NCBI RefSeq assembly: GCF_001905005.1 | Contig: NZ_LWKZ01000023.1 | Span: 62,001 to 126,000 of the forward strand | Origin: Streptomyces sp. CB02923 | GTDB taxonomy: Bacteria > Actinomycetota > Actinomycetes > Streptomycetales > Streptomycetaceae | Length of the DNA: 64,000 bases | Direction: 5' to 3' | In this document: positions 8,590 through 16,911 of the stretch, one piece after another | Numbering within the stretch: the stretch's first letter is position 1 | Layout of the letters: every line of letters begins with the position of its first letter | Position numbers and translations under genes: made by a program | The notes under the pieces: model-generated | Told to the model about the DNA's origin: nothing | Databases searched by the model: none | Seen by the model: the letters and a program-made list of their open reading frames with translations, nothing else

Positions 8590-8805
8590 CGGGCAGGTCT
8601 TCGGACTCGCGGGCACGCCTGCCGGATCATTGTCCGGCGGACACCTACTGGCCGTCGCTTCCCGGATCCGCGGCCCGGATCCAGTGCGTATGACGGCGGT
8701 CGTTCCCGCTCACCGCTGCGGGGCAGTCCCGGATTCCCACCGGGTTCCCTCTTACGACGCGTCTGCCTGGCGGGCAGGGCGAACCAGCTGCACCGGACAC
8801 ACTAG
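8590..8805 (-). promoter_or_regulatory. Cobalamin riboswitch controlling metE
   Basis: Same order of conserved blocks as the nrd element: GAGGGAACCCGGTGGGAATCC, CTGCCCCGCAGCGGTGA, GGAAGCGACGGCC, AGGTGTCC, and the B12 box AGTCCGAAGACCTGCCC (8592-8608). The core differs from the nrd riboswitch at only a few positions, so one probably arose by duplication of the other. The aptamer ends about 180 bases before the metE start. Confidence 0.94.
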
Positions 8806-8835
8806 ATCGGCCAACCGCCGTACGGACACCCCTGT

Positions 8836-10161
8836 TCACATGACGGAACGTGAAATGAGACACGAACGGTCCGTGGCGGCACGGGCGCCGTCGTCGCCAC
8901 CGCTGTCGCCGTCGAGACCGTCCCCGCTCCCGTCTCCCTCGGCCACGTCCTCTCCCGGAACCATCGTCTGCACCCCGCCCAGCAGCCCGTCCACCACCTC
9001 GTCCAGTTCGAGCCGCTTCTCCACGGCCCGCAGGTCCGGCAATGCGGCCCGGGTGGCGACGCGGGGCGGGGCGAGCAGCTTGCAGCAGTCCTCGTCGGGC
9101 AGTACGGATATCTGCGCCGTACCGAGGGCGCGGGCCTCGTCGATGATCTCCTGCTTCTCCCAGCCGACCAGCGGACGCAGGACCGGGAGCGCCGCGGCCT
9201 CGTCCACGGCGGCCAGGTTCGCCAGCGTCTGACTGGCCACCTGCCCCAGACTGTCACCCGTCACCAGTGCCTCGGCCCGCGTCCGTGCGGCCAGCGCCGA
9301 AGCGGTACGGAACATCAGCCGCCGCTGCGCGACGACCTGAAGCCTCCCGGCACCGGCCACCGCGAGCTGCTTCTGCGCCTGCCCGAGAGCGACGACATGG
9401 AGACGGCCCGGCGGCTGGCAGCGGTTGAGCTCGCGGGCGAGGGCGTACGCCTTGTAGACCGAGGAGGCGTTCGTGTACGGGGCGCCGGTGAAGTGCACGA
9501 AGTCGCAGGCCAGACCCCGGCGCATGGCACGGTAGGCGGCCACCGGCGAGTCGTACCCTCCGGAGAGCAGCACCAGGGCGCGCCCGCTGGAGCCGACCGG
9601 CAGCCCGCCCCGCCCCTGGTACCGCGTCACCGACACGTACGTCTGCGCGTGCTCGACCTCGATGCTCACCCGCACATCGGGGCGCGACAGGTCCACCCGC
9701 AGCCCTCCGCAGGCCTCCAGCACCCGCGCGCCCACATACGCCTCAAGACCGGACGAATTCATCGTGAAGCTCTTGTCCCGGCGCTTCGCCCGCACGGCGA
9801 AGCTGCCCACCGGACGCTCGGCACGGACCGCCTCCAGCGCCCGCACGGCTGCCGCCGTGATGTCGTCCAGGGTGCTCGGAACCCGGACCGCGGGCTCGAC
9901 GGAATGGAACCCGATCACCCGGCGGGCCCGCTCCACCAAGGCGTCCTGAGGCACCTCCCCGCCCAGGACGGTGACATGGCGGGAGTCCTTGATCCACGTC
10001 GATCCGCCGATGTCCCGCAGCGCGATCCGGAGGTTGTCGTGCAGGCGCCGGACGAAGAGATGGCGGTTACGTCCCCTGAGGAAGACCTCCCCGTGCTTGA
10101 GCAGAACACAGGAACCGTCCGAAGCCGGACGGGGAGCGGGGACGCTCGATGTGCTGGACAC
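8836..10161 (-). CDS. thiI: tRNA 4-thiouridine synthase ThiI
   Basis: ATP-dependent sulfur transferase (441 aa) for thiouridine at tRNA position 8 and possibly thiamine thiazole synthesis. The N-terminus (LLKHGEVFLRGRNRHLF) is the NFLD part and residues about 70-170 are the THUMP domain. The PP-loop is LLSGGYDSPVA near residue 195, and a catalytic-type cysteine pair follows in LPDEDCCKLL. No rhodanese domain is present; instead the C-terminus ends in an acidic Gly/Asp-rich tail. The GTG start at 10161 has AAGGAGA six bases upstream. It is transcribed toward metE but separated from it by the metE riboswitch. Confidence 0.88.
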   Translation of the reverse strand: MSSTSSVPAPRPASDGSCVLLKHGEVFLRGRNRHLFVRRLHDNLRIALRDIGGSTWIKDSRHVTVLGGEVPQDALVERARRVIGFHSVEPAVRVPSTLDDITAAAVRALEAVRAERPVGSFAVRAKRRDKSFTMNSSGLEAYVGARVLEACGGLRVDLSRPDVRVSIEVEHAQTYVSVTRYQGRGGLPVGSSGRALVLLSGGYDSPVAAYRAMRRGLACDFVHFTGAPYTNASSVYKAYALARELNRCQPPGRLHVVALGQAQKQLAVAGAGRLQVVAQRRLMFRTASALAARTRAEALVTGDSLGQVASQTLANLAAVDEAAALPVLRPLVGWEKQEIIDEARALGTAQISVLPDEDCCKLLAPPRVATRAALPDLRAVEKRLELDEVVDGLLGGVQTMVPGEDVAEGDGSGDGLDGDSGGDDGARAATDRSCLISRSVM

Positions 10162-10255
10162 GCAACTCTCCTTCGTGAGCCGTGGGCGACGGGCGGTTCC
10201 AGGGTAGACAGCGGTCCGGGGGACGCCCGGATGGAGGACCGGGCATGCCCGGCAG

Positions 10256-10446
10256 CCACGAGCAGCCGTGCTCGGAGGCGTGGACCGTCCGAGCCGGGGA
10301 GACGTTCTGGGAGCCCGGCGGGGACGTCATCCACTACCAGGACGGCAACAACCGCACCGATACGCGCCTGCGCTTCGTCGTCACCATGCTCTGCGTGCCG
10401 GGGCAGCCCATGCTCGTCCTGGTCGACGACGACGAACTGAAACAAC
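10256..10446 (+). pseudogene. Cupin-protein C-terminal fragment
   Basis: About 62 codons encode a stretch resembling the C-terminal half of small cupin proteins: EAWTVRAGETFWEPGGDVIH followed by LRFVVTMLCVPGQPMLVLVD. No plausible start or N-terminal half precedes it. The frame then runs on into sequence antisense to the DUF6973-like remnant. I read it as a truncated gene left by a deletion or recombination event. Confidence 0.55.
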
Positions 10447-10459
10447 GCGCACACCTGCG

Positions 10460-11147
10460 CGCGCCCCGGCAGCCCTTTTCCACCTTGTCGCTGGGTACGA
10501 GTTTCCCGTCGCGATCGATCACCACGGTCTTCCCGCCCTGCACCGCCTCCTGGATTTTCGCCGCCGGTTCGGCAGGACCGGCTGTCGGGTTGTTCAGCGT
10601 GATGCGGCGCCCGATCTCGTGGTTGTGGAGATCCATGGCTTCGCGGTCCGGCGGGTTCCCGGGCAGCCGCTCGTGGGCCGTTCCGTAGCGTGCCACCCAG
10701 TCCATACCGAAGGGCTGAGCCATCAGAGCGTTCCAGTAGGCGTGCCGGAAGGCGTCCATGTGCCCGTCGTTGTTGTCCTCGGGAAATCTCACCTTGCATT
10801 TTTCGAAGGCCCGGCCCCGGATTTCCTTGAAGTCGCTTTTCTCGAAGAGGCTGAGATCGGAGAGCATGCCCGACTCTCCCACGCCTCGGCGACCTTCAGT
10901 ATCAGGTCCGGATCGGCCTGTTCGAGCTGTTTCACGGTTATCCCCACGGGCTGTCCCCCGGCTTCATTCCCGTGGCGTTGACCGTCTCCGCCGCCTGGTG
11001 GTTGGTGGCGTTGTACTGAAGGTTCGCCCTGTACGTCCTATCCGTTCGGCCAGGGCGGAGTTCTGCCGCTCCCACAGGGCGGCCGGCCTTCCCGATCGCG
11101 TCCGGATCGGCTTCGTAGCCCTGTGCGACTCCGCCTGGCCCCGCCAT
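10460..11147 (-). pseudogene. Frameshifted DUF6973-like gene remnant
   Basis: Reading from a good start (ATG 11147 behind AGGGGGA), three frames must be joined. 11147 to about 10942 encodes MAGPGGVAQGYEADPDAIGK and ends in a TAA after DSPWG. The next frame continues ITVKQLEQADPDLILKVAEA. The third frame (about 10870 to 10470) gives LSDLSLFEKSDF and the domain core HMDAFRHAYWNALM with DLHNHEIGRRI, as in DUF6973 proteins, which often sit at the C-terminus of WXG-type secreted proteins. The C-terminus is also lost. At least two single-base shifts therefore disable it. Sequencing error is possible but the neighbouring cupin fragment argues for real decay. Confidence 0.6.
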
Positions 11148-11328
11148 GCGTCCCCCTGGTGGTGTGAGCACCCTCGCGCGTGATGCGGGTGGGGCAGCGT
11201 ACCGCTGGAACGGCGTGCCGGGCGTGGGCATTCGGATTCTTTGCGGGGCGAGGGGATTGCGGTGGCTTCCACAGGGGAAGGCTGGTGCATTTCGGGGTTC
11301 TGATGGTTGTGCGGGACTTCGTGAAGTA

Positions 11329-11346
11329 GTCAATTAATTATTGACA
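11329..11346. promoter_or_regulatory. AT-rich palindrome overlapping a TTGACA box
   Basis: GTCAAT-TAATT-ATTGAC is a perfect 6-bp inverted repeat in an otherwise very GC-rich background. Its right arm forms TTGACA (11341-11346), a consensus -35. A matching -10 at the usual distance is weak. It lies 325 bases before the first gene of cluster A and is a plausible operator. Confidence 0.45.
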
Positions 11347-11425
11347 GTTGCTCCGTGTGGGTGGTTGAGTCGAGTTCGCCAAGGGGGACTTGTCCACGGT
11401 TTGTCGGGCCGCGGGTGAGGGCGAC

Positions 11426-11467
11426 TGTCAATCGAGTCCTGTCAATGGAGCCTTGTCGATCGAGTCC
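11426..11467. repeat. Three tandem 14-bp iterons upstream of cluster A
   Basis: TGTCAATCGAGTCC, TGTCAATGGAGCCT and TGTCGATCGAGTCC follow each other without gaps. The spacing of about 1.3 helical turns and the conservation of TGTC.AT.GAG.C suggest regulator binding sites, for example of an OmpR/SARP-type activator, whose sites are direct repeats. No regulator gene is present in the cluster. Confidence 0.55.
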
Positions 11468-11513
11468 GTACCCCCCACACTCATTCATGTCCGCCCGGGG
11501 TGACCCTGGTTTC

Positions 11514-11540
11514 CCCAGGGGCTTTCCCAGGGGCTTTCCC
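11514..11540. repeat. 12-bp direct repeat (CCCAGGGGCTTT x2)
   Basis: Two perfect tandem copies plus a partial third (CCC) lie 130 bases upstream of the EPSP-synthase-like gene. The function is unknown. Confidence 0.5.
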
Positions 11541-11670
11541 ATTTCTTGTGCCGGTGCCGCTCTGGCGTTCACGCGGCCATATCCGGTGCATTTCCGTGCC
11601 GTAGTGGTGGTGCCGGCCGTAAGGCAGAGGCTTCCAGGCAGCTCCCGGTGTCCAGGAACAGGAGCAAGGT

Positions 11671-13116
11671 GTGCTTGACGCCCGAAGAGGGGCCCGGAAG
11701 GAATTCGACAAGCCGGGTACCGACTCGGCGGATCTGGTGGTGGACGGCGGGCGGGCCGAGGAGGCCGTCGGCGCCGGGGCGTTGAGCGTCGGGGTGCCGG
11801 GGGACAAATCGGTCAGCCACCGGGCGCTGCTGGCGGCTCTGCTGCCCGGCGCACCCGCGGTGCTGACGGTGCGTCACGCCAACCCGGGCGGCGCCGTACG
11901 GGCGTTGCTTCCGGCGATGCGGGCGCTGGGCGTGGACGTCGCGGCGGACGGCGGCACGCTGACCGTGCGCCGTGGCGCGTTACCCGTACCGCAGCAGGCG
12001 CGTGAGCATCCGGACGTGACCGCGTGGCCCGCGGGCGTGCCGTATGTGGAGACCGGCGGGTCGAGTGCCGCGGCCCGGCTGCTGATCGGCGTGCTCGCGG
12101 GCAGCGGCACCGCCGCGGTGGTCGACGGGGACGAGGTGCTGCGGCACCGGCCGATGGACTGGCTGATCGATCCGCTGGCCGAACTGGGCGCGGACATCGC
12201 GTATCTCGGGGACGACGGCTGCCTTCCCGTATGGGTGAAGGGGCCGGTATGCCGGCCCGGCAGGACGGTGGAGCTGCGCGTGGGGAGCGCACAGGCGCGG
12301 TCCGGGGTGCTGCTGGCGGTGGCCGCTGCTGGGCTGCCCGCGACCGTACGGCACCCGGTGCGTTCGCGGGACCACACCGAGCGGATGCTCGCCGCGTTCG
12401 GCGGTGTGCTGGAAGAGGGGGACGGCGAACTCGTCTGGGGAGGCACGGCGTTCGAGGTGCCGGAGGTCATCGAGGTGCCGGCCGACCCGTCGCTGGCGGC
12501 GTACCCGGTGGCCGCACACCTGCTGTGGGGCGACGGCGGCACGCTGCGGGTGCCGGGCGTCTGCCTGAACCCGACCCGGACCGGGTTCTTCGAGGTGCTG
12601 CGACGCGGCGGGGCCGACATCGCGTACGAGTACGAGGCCGGGAGGGGGCCGCGGGGCGGTGAGCCGGTGGGGACCGTGGTCGTCCGCGGCGGGCTGGACG
12701 GGGTCGAGTCCGTCCGGGTGGACGAACCCGCCCTGCTGCACGCGCTGATCGACGAGGTGCCGCTGCTGGCCGTGGTCGCCGCCCGGCTGCCGGGGACGTC
12801 GTGGCTCGGCTGCGCGCAGGAGCTGCGCTTCAAGGAGACGGACCGGCTGACGACCACGGCGCGGATGGCCGGGGCGTTCGGCGCCCGTGTCGAGGTGGCC
12901 GCCGACGGGCTGACGGTGCGCGGCGGCGCACCGCTGCGGGCCGGTGTGGTGCCGGGTTTCGAGGACCACCGGATCGCCATGGCCGCCGCGACGCTCGCGG
13001 GATGCCTGCCGGGGCGCACCACGGTGCGCGGCGGCGCCTGCCACCGCACGTCATTTCCCGACTTCGCCGATGTGCAACGGGCCGTCGGCGCCCGGATCGC
13101 AAAGGACCCCGTGTGA
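11671..13116 (+). CDS. EPSP synthase paralogue (cluster A)
   Basis: A 481-aa member of the enolpyruvyl transferase family (EPSP synthase joins PEP to shikimate-3-phosphate). Conserved: PGDKSVSHRALL near the N-terminus, LRHRPM (PEP-binding Arg), IDEVPLLAV (catalytic Asp), ELRFKETDR (catalytic Glu and Arg) and EDHRIAMA. Altered: the PEP-loop motif usually GNAGTT reads GGSSAA, and the S3P-binding SSQ reads SAQ. It may therefore use a modified substrate or act as a duplicated supply enzyme. It heads the cluster A operon, has an AGGAG site before a GTG start, and contains a TTA codon (11980), suggesting bldA dependence. The next gene overlaps its stop by one base. Confidence 0.88.
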   Translation: MLDARRGARKEFDKPGTDSADLVVDGGRAEEAVGAGALSVGVPGDKSVSHRALLAALLPGAPAVLTVRHANPGGAVRALLPAMRALGVDVAADGGTLTVRRGALPVPQQAREHPDVTAWPAGVPYVETGGSSAAARLLIGVLAGSGTAAVVDGDEVLRHRPMDWLIDPLAELGADIAYLGDDGCLPVWVKGPVCRPGRTVELRVGSAQARSGVLLAVAAAGLPATVRHPVRSRDHTERMLAAFGGVLEEGDGELVWGGTAFEVPEVIEVPADPSLAAYPVAAHLLWGDGGTLRVPGVCLNPTRTGFFEVLRRGGADIAYEYEAGRGPRGGEPVGTVVVRGGLDGVESVRVDEPALLHALIDEVPLLAVVAARLPGTSWLGCAQELRFKETDRLTTTARMAGAFGARVEVAADGLTVRGGAPLRAGVVPGFEDHRIAMAAATLAGCLPGRTTVRGGACHRTSFPDFADVQRAVGARIAKDPV

Positions 13117-14447
13117 TGATGAGTGAGGCGAGTACCGAGGCGCGGTCCACGGGCAGCACCCTGGGCCCGGAGTTCAGCGGCGGCAGCGGCCCCTGGCTGT
13201 ACGCCGAGGACGGCGCCGCCTGGTTCGACGGGACCGCGGGCAGCGGCGCGGCGACCCTGGGGCACCAGCACCCGGACGTCACCGCCGCCGCGACGGCCCA
13301 GGTCGGCCGCCTGGCGCACACCGGCTGCAAGCTGGCTTCGGACGCCCGCAGGCGGATGGTCGAACGGATCGGCGCGCTGTCCCCGTACGCGGACCCCGCG
13401 GTGCTGCCCACCGCGACCGGCGCGGAGGCGGTGGAGTCCGCGCTGAAGATCGCCCGCGCGGCCACCGGGCACCGCGCCGTGGTCGGCTTCCGCTACGGCT
13501 TCCACGGCAAGACGGCCGGGGCCCTGGCGCTCACGTGGCGGGCGGAGTTCAAGACGTACAGCGGGTTCGAGGACGACGGCGGACGCGCGCCGGCCGTCAT
13601 CGCGGAGTTACCCGACCCCCGGGAGCCGGAGCCCGGCGACGCGGCCGGATTCGCGGCCGGGCTGTCGGCGGCGCTGGACGCCGCCGACCGGCGCGGCGGC
13701 ACCGCGGCCGTGGTCCTGGAACCGGTTCAGGTGACCGAGGGCGTGCTGGACGTGGCCCCGGCGCTGCTGGACGAGATCGCCCGGCAGGCGCACTCCCGGG
13801 GCGCGCTGCTGATCCTCGACGAGATCTACACCGGACTCGGCCGGGCCGGGCGGCTGTTCACCGCCGAGCTGATGACCGAGAAGCCGGACCTGACGCTGCT
13901 CGGCAAGACCCTGGGCAACGGCTTCCCGGTCGGCGCGGTGGTGGGGGAGCGCGCGGTGGTCGACGCGCTGCCGCCGAGCGTGCAGACCTCGACCTTCTCC
14001 GGGCATCCGGTCTCCTGCGCTGCCGCGGGGGCCGTCCTGGACGTCGTCGTACGGGAGGACGTGGCGGGCCGGGCGCGGGAGCTGGAGAAGCGGTTGCGCG
14101 CCGATCTGGAGGCGCTGGCCGCCCGGCATCCCTGGATGCGGGCGGTGCGGGCGACCGGCGCGCTGGCCGCCTTCGACTGCGTACGGGACGGACAGCCGGA
14201 CCCGGAACTGGCGCGGGCCGTCACGGGCGCTGCCCTGCGCGGCCGGCTGCTGCTGTTCGGCGGCGGTCCCGAGGGCGCCACCGTCAAGATCGTGCCGCCG
14301 GCGCTGCTGGACGAGGACGGCTACCGCTTCCTGATCGGGAAGCTCGGGGCGGCGGTGGCCGCCGCGGCCCCCGCAGGAGCACCGGCCGGGGCCGCGCCGC
14401 ACGCCGCCGGGCCGGGCGTCCCCGCCGGGAACGGCGGTCTCCTGTGA
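13116..14447 (+). CDS. Class III PLP-dependent aminotransferase
   Basis: A 443-aa fold-type I aminotransferase of the acetylornithine/omega-amino acid type, which usually acts on amino groups not next to the carboxylate. Seen: GAEAVESALKIARAATG (phosphate cup), LILDEIYTGLGRAG (PLP-pyridine Asp) and LLGKTLGNGFPVGA (Schiff-base Lys). The C-terminus ends in an Ala/Pro/Gly-rich tail. It probably aminates a ketone made by the neighbouring dehydrogenase. A TTA codon occurs at 13608. The start ATG at 13116 touches the preceding stop, and the stop overlaps the GTG of the next gene. Confidence 0.9.
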   Translation: MMSEASTEARSTGSTLGPEFSGGSGPWLYAEDGAAWFDGTAGSGAATLGHQHPDVTAAATAQVGRLAHTGCKLASDARRRMVERIGALSPYADPAVLPTATGAEAVESALKIARAATGHRAVVGFRYGFHGKTAGALALTWRAEFKTYSGFEDDGGRAPAVIAELPDPREPEPGDAAGFAAGLSAALDAADRRGGTAAVVLEPVQVTEGVLDVAPALLDEIARQAHSRGALLILDEIYTGLGRAGRLFTAELMTEKPDLTLLGKTLGNGFPVGAVVGERAVVDALPPSVQTSTFSGHPVSCAAAGAVLDVVVREDVAGRARELEKRLRADLEALAARHPWMRAVRATGALAAFDCVRDGQPDPELARAVTGAALRGRLLLFGGGPEGATVKIVPPALLDEDGYRFLIGKLGAAVAAAAPAGAPAGAAPHAAGPGVPAGNGGLL

Positions 14448-15706
14448 CATTCCAGCAGCTCGAAAAGGACGTGCTGGCACCGCAGCTGTGCACCGTGTGC
14501 GGGGCCTGCGAGCTGGCCTGCCCGGCCGGAGTGATCGGCTTCGACCAGCTGGACCCGGTGCTCACCGTGGCCTCCTGGACCGCCGCCGACTGCGGGGAGT
14601 GCACCGACTGCCTGGACGTCTGCCCGGGAGCCGATCCCGGCACCCCGGCCACCGAGGAGCGCCTCTTCGGCCGCACCCGCACCCCGGAGGAGCGCTGGAC
14701 CGGGGTCTTCGGGGAAGTGGTCGCCGGACACGCGCTGGACCCCGTGGTGTACGAGGCGTCCGCCAGCGGCGGCAGCCTCACCGCGCTGCTGCAGACGGCC
14801 ATGCGGGTGCTGGACGTGACGGCGGTGCTCTCCATGGGGCGGGACGCCGAGGAACCCTGGCGGGCGGCTCCCGCGCTGGTCCGCGAGCCCGGCGAGCTGG
14901 TGGAGACCGCCCAGTCCACCTACCAGCTCGCGCCGTACCTCGGAGCGCTGCGACAGCTGATGACGGAGGAACCCGGCGCCCGGGTCGCCATGTCCGGAGT
15001 GGCCTGCCACATACAGGCGATGCGCAAGCTCCAGGCCATGGACACCGAGGCCGGGCGGTGGGCACGCGACCAGGTCGTGCTCCTGGTCGAGCCCGCCTGC
15101 TCCTCCAGTACGCGCCCCGAGGGCACCGCCTCGGTGATCCGTGAACGCGCCCACGTCCCCCTGGAGTCGGTGGTGCGGCTGCGGTACCGCGAGGGCGAGT
15201 ACCCGGGGAACATCGGCATCCGTACGCAGGACGGAGCGGACCACCAGGTGGAGTTCTGGCAGGCGGTCCGGGACTTCGCGGGGAACAAGACACACCGCTG
15301 CCTGTCCTGCGGGGACTGGATGTCGGGGCTGGCCGACGTGAGCGTCAGCGACGGCGACCCGAACATCTTCGCCGCGAGCGTGAGCGGCGAAGGGCAGGCC
15401 AAGCACGGCCGGGTGTTCATCCGTACCGAGGCCGGTGCCGAGGCGGTGGCCGCCGGGCGGGAGCGCGGGCTGCTCACCCACGAGCCCGTGGACCTGGCGG
15501 GCCTCAACCTCGGCCTGGAGCGCAAGCGCAACCGGCGCGCCACGTACGAACGCTCGGGCCGGCCGGTGCCGCTGGGGCCGATACCGGGGCACCGCGAGGA
15601 ACTGGAGATCGTGCCGGACGAGCGGTGGATCGCCGCACCCGCGCCGGAGGACGGCCGTGCGGGACGGGGACATGCGGGACGGGGACACGAGGGAGCGCGG
15701 CGATGA
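14444..15706 (+). CDS. FrhB-like coenzyme F420 hydrogenase/dehydrogenase beta-family Fe-S flavoprotein
   Basis: A 420-aa protein with two N-terminal [4Fe-4S] ferredoxin motifs (CTVCGACELACP and CGECTDCLDVCP), followed by the FrhB N- and C-terminal domains (VYEASASGGSLTALL, VAMSGVACHIQAMRKL, CLSCGDWMSGLADVSVSDGD). Family members move electrons between F420 or ferredoxin and a substrate; the plant homologue reduces 7-hydroxymethyl chlorophyll. Here it probably reduces, or reductively deoxygenates, a ring intermediate. It starts at a GTG overlapping the aminotransferase stop. The C-terminus carries a Gly/Arg/His repeat (GRAGRGHAGRGHEGARR). The family call is firm; the substrate is unknown. Confidence 0.88.
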   Translation: MTFQQLEKDVLAPQLCTVCGACELACPAGVIGFDQLDPVLTVASWTAADCGECTDCLDVCPGADPGTPATEERLFGRTRTPEERWTGVFGEVVAGHALDPVVYEASASGGSLTALLQTAMRVLDVTAVLSMGRDAEEPWRAAPALVREPGELVETAQSTYQLAPYLGALRQLMTEEPGARVAMSGVACHIQAMRKLQAMDTEAGRWARDQVVLLVEPACSSSTRPEGTASVIRERAHVPLESVVRLRYREGEYPGNIGIRTQDGADHQVEFWQAVRDFAGNKTHRCLSCGDWMSGLADVSVSDGDPNIFAASVSGEGQAKHGRVFIRTEAGAEAVAAGRERGLLTHEPVDLAGLNLGLERKRNRRATYERSGRPVPLGPIPGHREELEIVPDERWIAAPAPEDGRAGRGHAGRGHEGARR

Positions 15707-16911
15707 CCGGACAGGCGTCTTTCCCACGGGTGCCGGGGGCCCCGGCGGCCGGTCCGGAGGCGGCGCCGCGCGGTGCCGCGGCCCCGTCACCCGCGGCCCC
15801 ATTACCCGCGACCCCCTTACGCGTACGGCAGTTGGTGGCGGACGGCAGCCCGGACCCGGTCGTCGAAGAAGTGCTGCGGCAGCCACCGGGACGCGGCGAG
15901 ATACGGCTGCGGGCCGCGTGGAGCCTGGTCAGCCCGGGTACCGAACTGCACTACCTGGACCGCTCGGCACGCACCGGCGAACGCTTCGTCCTCGGATACT
16001 GCTCGGCCGGGGAGGTGGACGCGGTCGGCCCGCACGTGCAGGGGTTCGCGCCCGGCGACCGGGTGATCGCCATGGGCTGGGGCGAGGCCGTGCACAGCGC
16101 GGCGGTCACCGTGCCGTACCGGCTGTGCCGCCTGGTACCGGCCGGACTGGACCTGGCGGACGCGGTGGTGGCGGGGCTGGCGGCGACCGCGGTGCACGCG
16201 GTGGACCGGGCGGTGCTGGAGCCCGCGGACGAGGTGGCCGTGGTGGGCGCGGGGATGGTCGGCCAGCTGGTCGCGCAGATCGCGGCGGCCCGGGGCGTCC
16301 GGACCACCCTGCTGGACCTGCGACCGGAACGGCTGCGCACGGCTCCGGCGCTCGGCCTGGCCGCGGCCGACGGGGAGCGCTTCCTGGCGGGGCAGGACGT
16401 CGGCGCGGGGCAGGACGTCGGCGCGGGGCAGGACGTCGGCGCCGGGCAGACCGCCGCGCGCGGCGGCCGGTGTGTCTTCCTGTGCGGCACCGGCGACGCC
16501 GGGGCCACCGTCGCGGCGGCGGCCCGCTGGGCGGGCCGGGCTCCGGGGCGTCCCCGGCTGGTCGGCGTGGGCCGGTTCGCGGCGCACATCGACTTCAGCG
16601 TGGAACTGGGCAACCTCGACATCCGGTACGCGGCCCGCTGCGGAGCCGGATACCGCGACGCCTCCTACGCCCGCGGGCTGACCGAGGTTGTGGCGCCGGA
16701 CGGCGAGGGCACGGTCACCGAGAACCTGCAACGGGCGCTGGACCTGATCGGCGCCGACGCGATCCGGCCGGCCCTGATGGGGCTGCCGCGCCTTCCGCTG
16801 GAGCGGGCCGCCGAGGCCTACGCGCAGCTGCGCGAGCGGCCCGCGCACCCCGCCGTCCTCTTCTCCCACGGACCGGCCGCCGCCGGGCCGGAAGGGGGTG
16901 CCGCGCCATGA
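15703..16911 (+). CDS. BchC-like medium-chain dehydrogenase
   Basis: A 402-aa MDR-superfamily oxidoreductase. Instead of the zinc-binding CGICGTD motif it has SLVSPGTELHYL, the hallmark of the BchC-like branch, so the catalytic zinc is probably absent or bound differently. The NAD(P) fold shows VVGAGMVGQLVAQIAAARG. Its likely role is interconversion of an alcohol and a ketone before transamination. An in-frame 18-bp triplication gives AGQDVG three times (16387-16449) inside the coenzyme domain. Two TTA codons (15802, 15817) lie in the Pro/Ala-rich N-terminal extension. The ATG at 15703 overlaps the preceding stop by four bases. Confidence 0.85.
   Translation: MTGQASFPRVPGAPAAGPEAAPRGAAAPSPAAPLPATPLRVRQLVADGSPDPVVEEVLRQPPGRGEIRLRAAWSLVSPGTELHYLDRSARTGERFVLGYCSAGEVDAVGPHVQGFAPGDRVIAMGWGEAVHSAAVTVPYRLCRLVPAGLDLADAVVAGLAATAVHAVDRAVLEPADEVAVVGAGMVGQLVAQIAAARGVRTTLLDLRPERLRTAPALGLAAADGERFLAGQDVGAGQDVGAGQDVGAGQTAARGGRCVFLCGTGDAGATVAAAARWAGRAPGRPRLVGVGRFAAHIDFSVELGNLDIRYAARCGAGYRDASYARGLTEVVAPDGEGTVTENLQRALDLIGADAIRPALMGLPRLPLERAAEAYAQLRERPAHPAVLFSHGPAAAGPEGGAAP
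16387..16449 (+). repeat. In-frame 18-bp tandem triplication in the dehydrogenase gene
   Basis: The unit GCGGGGCAGGACGTCGGC occurs three times, with a partial fourth copy, encoding AGQDVG repeats. Copies are almost identical, so the expansion is recent. It lies in a surface loop after the Rossmann core. Confidence 0.85.

Noticed and set aside
11341..11375. Complete sigma-70 promoter at the TTGACA box
   Set aside because: No acceptable -10 hexamer lies 16-19 bases downstream, so only an operator-like palindrome is claimed.
12024..12662. Plus-strand 212-codon frame inside the EPSPS-like gene
   Set aside because: Different frame from the motif-bearing protein; Arg/Gly-rich shadow.
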